NCBI GenBank assembly: GCA_020436085.1
Contig: JAGQYM010000037.1
Coordinates: 1-45,738, forward strand
Reading direction: 5' to 3'
Source: Cyclobacteriaceae bacterium
GTDB lineage: Bacteria; Bacteroidota; Bacteroidia; Cytophagales; Cyclobacteriaceae
Length of the DNA: 45,738 nucleotides
Position 1 is the first letter of the stretch, and each line of letters starts with the position of its first letter. Below, one piece after another: positions 41,801-45,738 of this stretch. Below the pieces are notes generated by a model. That model was not told the origin of the DNA. It was given only the letters and a program-made list of their open reading frames with translations, and searched no databases. Both the position numbers and the translations under genes were made by a program.

Positions 41801-42476
41801 ATCTCGGGCTCAAAAAGAGTCAGCGTGGAGGGAAATTGCTAAGCAAGTGGCTCACGAGGTTAAGAACCCACTTACACCTATGAAACTTACACTCCAACAA
41901 ATGGAGTATGCAATCGCTAATGATGGATTGTCCAAAGAAAAGATAAAGGCATCTCTCGAAATGCTTTTGCAACAAGTTGAAATCCTCAATGATATTGCCG
42001 CTTCATTTAGTGCATTTGCCAGAATGCCCGCACCGATTCTGGAACGAATAGACATTACCAAGACGCTTGCTCATTCTGTCAACCTTCATCGCGGACAAGG
42101 GGGAACGATTACACTCGATCAGCCTAACCAAAGTGTTTTTGTCCAGGGTGACGAGCAGTTGTTAATACGTGTTTTTTCAAACGTAATAATCAATGCCCTT
42201 CAATCGGGAAATGAGGAATCGAATATAATACTCGAGATTAAGGGTGAAACAGTTGATGGGACTTATTTGATGTCATTTAAAGACAATGGGAGTGGAATTG
42301 ATCGCGAACTAATAGGGAAGGTTTTTTTACCAAATTTCAGTACCAAGAAATCCGGATCCGGTATTGGTCTTGCAATTGCCAAACAAGGTATCGAACAATC
42401 AGGAGGAAGGATTTGGTTTGAAACAGAAATCGGAAAAGGAACAAGCTTCTTTATTCAAATCCCGTTGGCGAGTTAG
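38847..42476 (+). CDS. Very large NtrY-like membrane sensor histidine kinase
   Basis: This 1209-residue kinase combines a long polytopic sensor with a classical transmitter. About 200 N-terminal residues form one extracytoplasmic region after the first helix; eight or so helices follow (about 190-450), then a second extracytoplasmic region (about 450-700), a helix pair enclosing a third (about 735-895), a HAMP domain (about 910-965), the H box AKQVAHEVKNPLTPMKL with His1003, the N box IRVFSNVIINALQSG and G boxes KDNGSGID and GSGIGLAIAKQG. The H-box type is that of NtrY. ATG 38847 is preferred over TTG 38829. No response regulator is adjacent. Its stop codon abuts the convergent mlaF stop. Confidence 0.92.
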   Translation: MRYRKIILTFGAGVLMLTAGYFTSKFEGFTSDDLASTIQQNLLTNIQQIEEQGNRIINQEEGAWQNSAFSFFLMDSVKILRWNSNIFVPDVRTVQDDFELRLLQWPRGTFLLRKWKKEGANFLLAVLPLQDRYKINNRYLISGFNKQIFPIQSIAITDQVDEGYPFLWKGKYLFSLTILSLPDSKMSVFSILLFGIGLILSVGAIIFFAHHFHRRKEHGLALLILILFFIGGRILMLILSDSPDVPLFDPVNFASSAFNRSIGDLLLNALIVMVPISYLFFNYHKFKLTSSILRVESKPVRSLVTVLILAAGMASFLYPFLFFETLFHNSAISIDITQSIAFGWVRIVAYLSIIVGCASGFMMSHLLLRLGSKMAGSFQSFIASVLLAATLFFLVSLFSGKAYSIPIVVSTLFFCAVYFSNLNKSLHRTSYTTFLYVFLAIIAFSTQGALSIKKFMIEDKINSQFRFASTFLAERDFLGEFLLNESVNRISSDPFVQTRLGSPFLNKSAVRQKVKQIYLNSYFDRYDVKIYLFNSAGVSFDNATSQTFAQLITQFQNEASRTNFEGIFYLRDITPETTKRYLAVVPVNRFGGVIGYVVLDLSQKRVIPRNVFPELLLDDRFIQYFKNRDFSYAVFSKGEVKSSFGSFPFEKDFSKGDLANPQLFSEGLIKADFIHVGIADDSEKITVVSSPGYPWLRIATNFSFLFVVGLLLVLLALMVFGLVSLYRKRPLNYSARIQLYVYLAFVLPLVLVSLTTLGLIGRSAETQLNEEYLDRSVALGERLSPLLDTLQLENGVSGDGLDSKLIDLSRLANVDASVFNTDGKLMASSQPLIYEDRILSTLVNRNAFERIVEGGQQSFITNERIGSLTYNSSYSALKSPDSGNLIGILSIPFFESATSLERTQINAMANIINIFTIVFILFSMLSFFAVRWLTFPLQFITRTLQRTTLTGENKPLTWSSDDEIGLMVNEYNRMVENLEKSKIELSRAQKESAWREIAKQVAHEVKNPLTPMKLTLQQMEYAIANDGLSKEKIKASLEMLLQQVEILNDIAASFSAFARMPAPILERIDITKTLAHSVNLHRGQGGTITLDQPNQSVFVQGDEQLLIRVFSNVIINALQSGNEESNIILEIKGETVDGTYLMSFKDNGSGIDRELIGKVFLPNFSTKKSGSGIGLAIAKQGIEQSGGRIWFETEIGKGTSFFIQIPLAS

Positions 42477-43226
42477 CTATTTGTCCTTTAAGTTTTGCAT
42501 CACTTTGTTGGTGAACACAAAGTTGTCGAGTTCCTCCACTCCAGACGACATGATTTCTTCTTTCGAACCCTCCCAAAGCTTCTGACCTTGGAATAGGAAT
42601 AAGATTTTCTGACCAATGCCCATCACGGAATTCATATCGTGCGTTACCACCACCGTTGTAATATCAAATTCCTCTGTGATCTCAAGGATCAGCTCGTCAA
42701 TCAGGATGGAAGTTTGCGGATCTAATCCTGAGTTGGGTTCATCACAGAAAAGGTAATTGGGGTTATTGACGATCGCGCGCGCAATACCAACACGTTTTTT
42801 CATACCACCGGAAATCTCTGATGGCATTTTACTATTCACATTTTCCAGCCCGACTCTTTTAAGACAGAAATTAACACGATCAATTTTTTCTGTTGGGGAC
42901 ATCTTTGTTAGGATATCCAGAGGAAACATGACGTTTTGTTCCACGGTTTTGGAATCGAACAGTGCCCCTCCCTGAAAGAGCATTCCAATCTCTCTCCGGA
43001 TCTCAGCTTTCATCTCTTTATCTGCGTCAGTGAAATTCCGGCCGTCATAAAATACAGTCCCGGTATCTGGATGAATCAGTCCAACGATACACTTTAAAAG
43101 AACACTCTTTCCTGTACCACTGGCACCAATAATGAGGTTAGTCATTCCCTTATCAAACACACCGCTGATGTTGTGCAGAATTTGCTTCTCGTTGAATGAT
43201 TTGGATATGTTTTGAATTTCGATCAT
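42477..43226 (-). CDS. mlaF: ABC transporter ATPase of the Mla/MCE lipid transport system
   Basis: This 249-residue ATPase belongs to the MlaF/MkL group that drives phospholipid transport between the membranes. Walker A GASGTGKS is at 34-41, the signature SGGMKKRVGIARAI follows the Q-loop segment GMLFQGGALFDS, and Walker B is YLFCDEPNSGLDP. The GGALFDS sequence after the Q-loop and the late switch His in VVVTHDM are typical. It overlaps the permease gene by 4 nt (ATGA), the usual coupling of these genes. No MCE-domain (mlaD) gene follows; the sensor kinase lies convergent at 0 nt. Confidence 0.93.
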   Translation of the reverse strand: MIEIQNISKSFNEKQILHNISGVFDKGMTNLIIGASGTGKSVLLKCIVGLIHPDTGTVFYDGRNFTDADKEMKAEIRREIGMLFQGGALFDSKTVEQNVMFPLDILTKMSPTEKIDRVNFCLKRVGLENVNSKMPSEISGGMKKRVGIARAIVNNPNYLFCDEPNSGLDPQTSILIDELILEITEEFDITTVVVTHDMNSVMGIGQKILFLFQGQKLWEGSKEEIMSSGVEELDNFVFTNKVMQNLKDK

Positions 43227-43951
43227 AACAGAAGTTGTGCAAGAAGATAATCTCCTATTAGCACTGCGATTACACTTGTTGTCACGGCCTCCGTACTTGA
43301 GATGCCTACTTCCAGTGCCCCGCCTTTGGTATAGTATCCTTTAAAGCAAGATATCGTTGATATCATAAATGCGAAAACGAATGACTTGATAAGTGCGAAC
43401 GTGATCATGTATTCATTAAACACAAATCGAATTCCATAGATGTAATCAGTCGGTGTAATGATCCCGGTGAGTGAACCGACAATATAGCCACCCAAAAGGG
43501 CACACACCCCGGCCAGTATGACCAGCATCGGGTACATGATGAGTGAGGCAACAACCTTAGGAAGTACAAGGTATGACGCAGAGTTGATACCCATAACTTC
43601 AAGTGCATCGATCTGTTCGGTGATCCTCATTGTTCCCAGTCCACCAGACATGCTGCTACCCACTTTACCTGCATAAATGATGGCAATAATTGTAGGTGCG
43701 AGTTCGAGAATGGTCATCTCCCTTACCACCTGTGAGATGATGAATTTTGGTATGAGTGGACTTACCATATTATAGGCCGTTTGTACGGTCGTTACCGCGC
43801 CCATAAAGGAGGAAACAAGGGCTACCAAAAGGATTGAATTGACCCCAACCAGTACGGCCTCTTCTATCGTTAACTTATAGTATGTTTTGAAGGACTCTCT
43901 CCTCACAACCAATGACGCGAGGAACATCAAGTACCTACCAAATCCCTTCAT
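43223..43951 (-). CDS. mlaE: MlaE-family permease of the Mla/MCE lipid transport system
   Basis: This 242-residue permease has about five to six helices and the typical MlaE blocks: SFMGAVTTVQTAYNMV, REMTILELAPTIIAIIYAGKVGSSMSGGLGTMRITEQIDALEVMG (here cited in parts: GKVGSSMSGGLGTMRITEQI, then DALEVMGINS), and the C-terminal GALEVGISSTEAVTTSVIAV. It forms the membrane core with two MlaF copies. The first gene of the pair; a TAnnTTTG box lies about 29 nt upstream of the start codon. Confidence 0.94.
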   Translation of the reverse strand: MKGFGRYLMFLASLVVRRESFKTYYKLTIEEAVLVGVNSILLVALVSSFMGAVTTVQTAYNMVSPLIPKFIISQVVREMTILELAPTIIAIIYAGKVGSSMSGGLGTMRITEQIDALEVMGINSASYLVLPKVVASLIMYPMLVILAGVCALLGGYIVGSLTGIITPTDYIYGIRFVFNEYMITFALIKSFVFAFMISTISCFKGYYTKGGALEVGISSTEAVTTSVIAVLIGDYLLAQLLL

Positions 43952-43979
43952 TTAGACCCTATTAAATAGCTATCTTGCT

Positions 43980-43987
43980 CAAAGATA
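43980..43987 (-). promoter_or_regulatory. Possible -7 box for mlaE-mlaF
   Basis: Read on the minus strand, TATCTTTG matches TAnnTTTG. I see no TTTG at 19-21 nt upstream, so only half of the promoter is supported. Transcription would start about 22 nt before the mlaE ATG. Confidence 0.35.
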
Positions 43988-44064
43988 AAAGAAATTGGTG
44001 ATCCCTTTGATGTAGATTGTGTCCTAAAACGGAACGATTTTCCGACAATCACCATTCAATTTAG

Positions 44065-44769
44065 ATGAATAGACTTATTGTAGTTTCTGGCGGAAGTAAA
44101 GGTATAGGGAAAGCTATTATTTCCAGGTTTGCCAAGGAGGGATTTGACGTCTTCACTTGTTCCAGAAGTGAATCGAATCTCAAAGAACTGAAGAAAGAGA
44201 TTGAGCGTACATATGGAGTTAATCTTTACTATAGTGTAGCTGACCTGAGCAAGAAATCTGATGTTGAGATTTTTGGAGAAGCTATACTTTCTCTAAAACG
44301 CCCTGTGGAAGTACTTGTCAATAATACAGGGTATTTTGAGCCAGGATTGATCACAGAGGAAGCGGACGGAGTGCTTGAGAAAATGATAGATACGAATGTT
44401 TATAGCGCCTATCGCCTTACTCGAATTCTCGTGCCTCAGATGAAATCTGCCAAGAGAGGTTATATTTTCTCTATTTGCTCTGTCGCCAGTCTTTTTGCCT
44501 ATCCAAATGGTGGATCTTATTCCATTTCTAAGTTTGCCTTGTTAGGTTTCTCTAAGGTATTAAGGGAGGAGCTAAAGAACTTTGGCATAAGGGTTACGGC
44601 AGTTATTGCCGGAGCCACCTATACCAATAGCTGGGCATCTTCTGGCTTACCTGTTGAGCGTTTTATGCGGGCCACAGATGTCGCAGATAGCGTATTTAGC
44701 GCCTATTCGCTGTCGCCACAGGCTGTTGTAGAAGAGCTCATTATAAGGCCTCAGCTGGGCGATATTTAG
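44065..44769 (+). CDS. Short-chain dehydrogenase/reductase
   Basis: This 234-residue protein is a classical-type SDR, a single Rossmann domain using NAD(P)H. The cofactor motif SGGSKGIG (8-15) is at the N-terminus, the NNTG motif (VLVNNTGYF) follows strand 4, the active-site Ser is in SICSVAS and the catalytic pair is in YSISK. The Ser-Arg after strand 2 (CSRSE) favours NADP (inference). Substrate is unknown. It is divergent from mlaE and lies 61 nt before ispG. Confidence 0.9.
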   Translation: MNRLIVVSGGSKGIGKAIISRFAKEGFDVFTCSRSESNLKELKKEIERTYGVNLYYSVADLSKKSDVEIFGEAILSLKRPVEVLVNNTGYFEPGLITEEADGVLEKMIDTNVYSAYRLTRILVPQMKSAKRGYIFSICSVASLFAYPNGGSYSISKFALLGFSKVLREELKNFGIRVTAVIAGATYTNSWASSGLPVERFMRATDVADSVFSAYSLSPQAVVEELIIRPQLGDI

Positions 44770-44779
44770 GCTCCGTTTT

Positions 44780-44793
44780 CAGGAACATTCCTG
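44780..44793. promoter_or_regulatory. 14-bp palindrome upstream of ispG
   Basis: CAGGAA-CA-TTCCTG is a perfect inverted repeat located 37 nt before the ispG ATG and ahead of its -7 box. It has no T tract, so an operator is more likely than a terminator. Confidence 0.4.
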
Positions 44794-44805
44794 CCAAATT
44801 GGGGT

Positions 44806-44813
44806 TAACTTTG
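44806..44813 (+). promoter_or_regulatory. Possible -7 box for ispG
   Basis: TAACTTTG matches TAnnTTTG; no TTTG at the expected distance upstream, where the palindrome lies. Transcription would begin about 11 nt before the start codon. Confidence 0.38.
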
Positions 44814-44830
44814 CGTAAGCATTTGCACTA

Positions 44831-45738
44831 ATGGATAGTTCAAATAAATCTAAAAGCTATTGTAACAGCCTTGTTGCATACAGCAGAAGGACCACCCGTG
44901 TGGTGAATATCGGAGGCGTTCCCATGGGTGGTACTAACCCCATTCGGATCCAATCAATGACAACAGTCGACACAATGGATACAGAAGGCTCCATTGAACA
45001 GTCTGTTAGAATGATTGAAGCAGGATGTGAGTACGTTAGAATTACAGCACCAAGTATAAAGGAAGCACAGAACCTTGCTGAAATAAAGAAAGGCTTGAGG
45101 AGTATGGGATATGCCACGCCATTGGTCGCTGACATCCACTTTACACCCAATGCAGCAGAGCTCGCAGCGGGCATTGTAGAGAAAGTGCGGGTAAATCCTG
45201 GTAACTACGCGGATAAGAAGAGATTCGAAACGATAGAATACACGGATGAGGCATATAAAGCCGAGCTCGAGAGGATCAAAAAGAAATTCACTCCTCTGGT
45301 GAACATCTGCAAAGAGAATGGCACTGCCATGAGAATCGGAACCAACCATGGATCGTTGTCCGATCGTATCATGAGTCGCTATGGTGATACACCTCTAGGG
45401 ATGGTGGAGTCCGCGCTGGAGTTTGTTCGAATTTGTGAGTCCATGGGATACTACGATATCGTTCTGTCCATGAAGGCAAGCAATCCTCAGGTGATGGTAC
45501 AAGCTTATCGACTATTGGTACAAAAACTAGATGAAGAAGGGTTGCAGCCTTATCCGTTGCACCTGGGAGTAACGGAAGCCGGAGATGGAGAGGACGGCAG
45601 AATAAAATCGGCAGTGGGGATTGGCACATTACTGGAGGATGGACTGGGAGATACCATTCGTGTTTCACTCACGGAAGAACCAGAAGCTGAAGTTCCGGTG
45701 GCAAAGATGTTGGCCGATCGATATGCAAACAGAAAGGG
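44831..45738 (+). CDS. ispG: 4-hydroxy-3-methylbut-2-enyl diphosphate synthase (IspG), 5' part
   Basis: The first 302 residues of IspG (GcpE) are present; the gene runs off the right edge. The enzyme makes HMBPP in the non-mevalonate isoprenoid pathway. Recognisable blocks are [92 protein letters not shown], and [14 protein letters not shown]. Residues 1-280 form the TIM barrel. The [13 protein letters not shown] insertion fits the long bacterial form known in Bacteroidota and Chlamydiae, in which an extra domain separates the barrel from the C-terminal iron-sulfur domain. That C-terminal part, with its cluster cysteines, is outside the window. Confidence 0.96.
   Translation, partial: MDSSNKSKSYCNSLVAYSRRTTRVVNIGGVPMGGTNPIRIQSMTTVDTMDTEGSIEQSVRMIEAGCEYVRITAPSIKEAQNLAEIKKGLRSMGYATPLVADIHFTPNAAELAAGIVEKVRVNPGNYADKKRFETIEYTDEAYKAELERIKKKFTPLVNICKENGTAMRIGTNHGSLSDRIMSRYGDTPLGMVESALEFVRICESMGYYDIVLSMKASNPQVMVQAYRLLVQKLDEEGLQPYPLHLGVTEAGDGEDGRIKSAVGIGTLLEDGLGDTIRVSLTEEPEAEVPVAKMLADRYANRK

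Overview
The window looks like chromosome from a gliding-type Bacteroidota, most likely order Cytophagales. I infer this from gene content: a SusC/SusD outer-membrane pair, an alternative complex III (ActA-F) fused in one operon to an aa3-type oxidase, long-form ispG, and promoters of the Bacteroidota type (TTTG, about 19 nt, TAnnTTTG). Shine-Dalgarno sites are mostly weak or absent. I see no tRNA, rRNA, CRISPR array, transposase or integrase.

Left part (1-10.4 kb, mostly + strand): the 3' end of a surface lipoprotein gene with its terminator, an orphan NarL/LuxR-type response regulator, then susC, susD and a third surface lipoprotein gene whose C-terminus is a paralogue of the fragment at the left edge. 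A secreted amidohydrolase lipoprotein follows, then a convergent AraC-type regulator. The left edge is probably the end of an older copy of the same susC-susD-lipoprotein unit.

Middle (10.5-21.9 kb): a pirin gene (+), then a compact minus-strand operon of seven genes, in transcription order: GabT-like class III aminotransferase, CN-hydrolase amidase, VOC-fold protein, very long Orn/Lys/Arg-type PLP decarboxylase, APC amino-acid permease, ATP-grasp ligase with a histone-like lysine-rich N-terminal tail, and a C45/AAT-type Ntn acyltransferase. Most gaps are 1-28 nt and one plausible Bacteroidota promoter precedes the set. The genes suggest uptake of a basic amino acid, decarboxylation to an amine, conjugation by an amide-bond ligase, amide cleavage or exchange, and transamination. 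I do not recognise a described pathway with this combination, and it is my main candidate for an undescribed system. A small membrane-protein gene follows.

Respiratory part (22.0-38.8 kb, + strand): actABCDEF, coxB, coxA, ctaA (heme A synthase, TTG start), ctaB (heme O synthase), two subunit III genes and a subunit IV gene. A terminator comes next, then a SCO-like protein that has lost its copper cysteines, a DUF420 membrane protein, a small CxxC membrane protein and a DUF983 zinc-ribbon protein. Menaquinol is oxidised by the Act complex and electrons go to the oxidase. ActA carries an extra N-terminal monoheme cytochrome domain that could act as a tethered shuttle, which matters because CoxB has only CuA and no heme.

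Right part (38.8-45.7 kb): a very large NtrY-like sensor kinase, a convergent mlaE-mlaF lipid-transport pair without an mlaD neighbour, a short-chain dehydrogenase and the 5' part of ispG running off the right edge.
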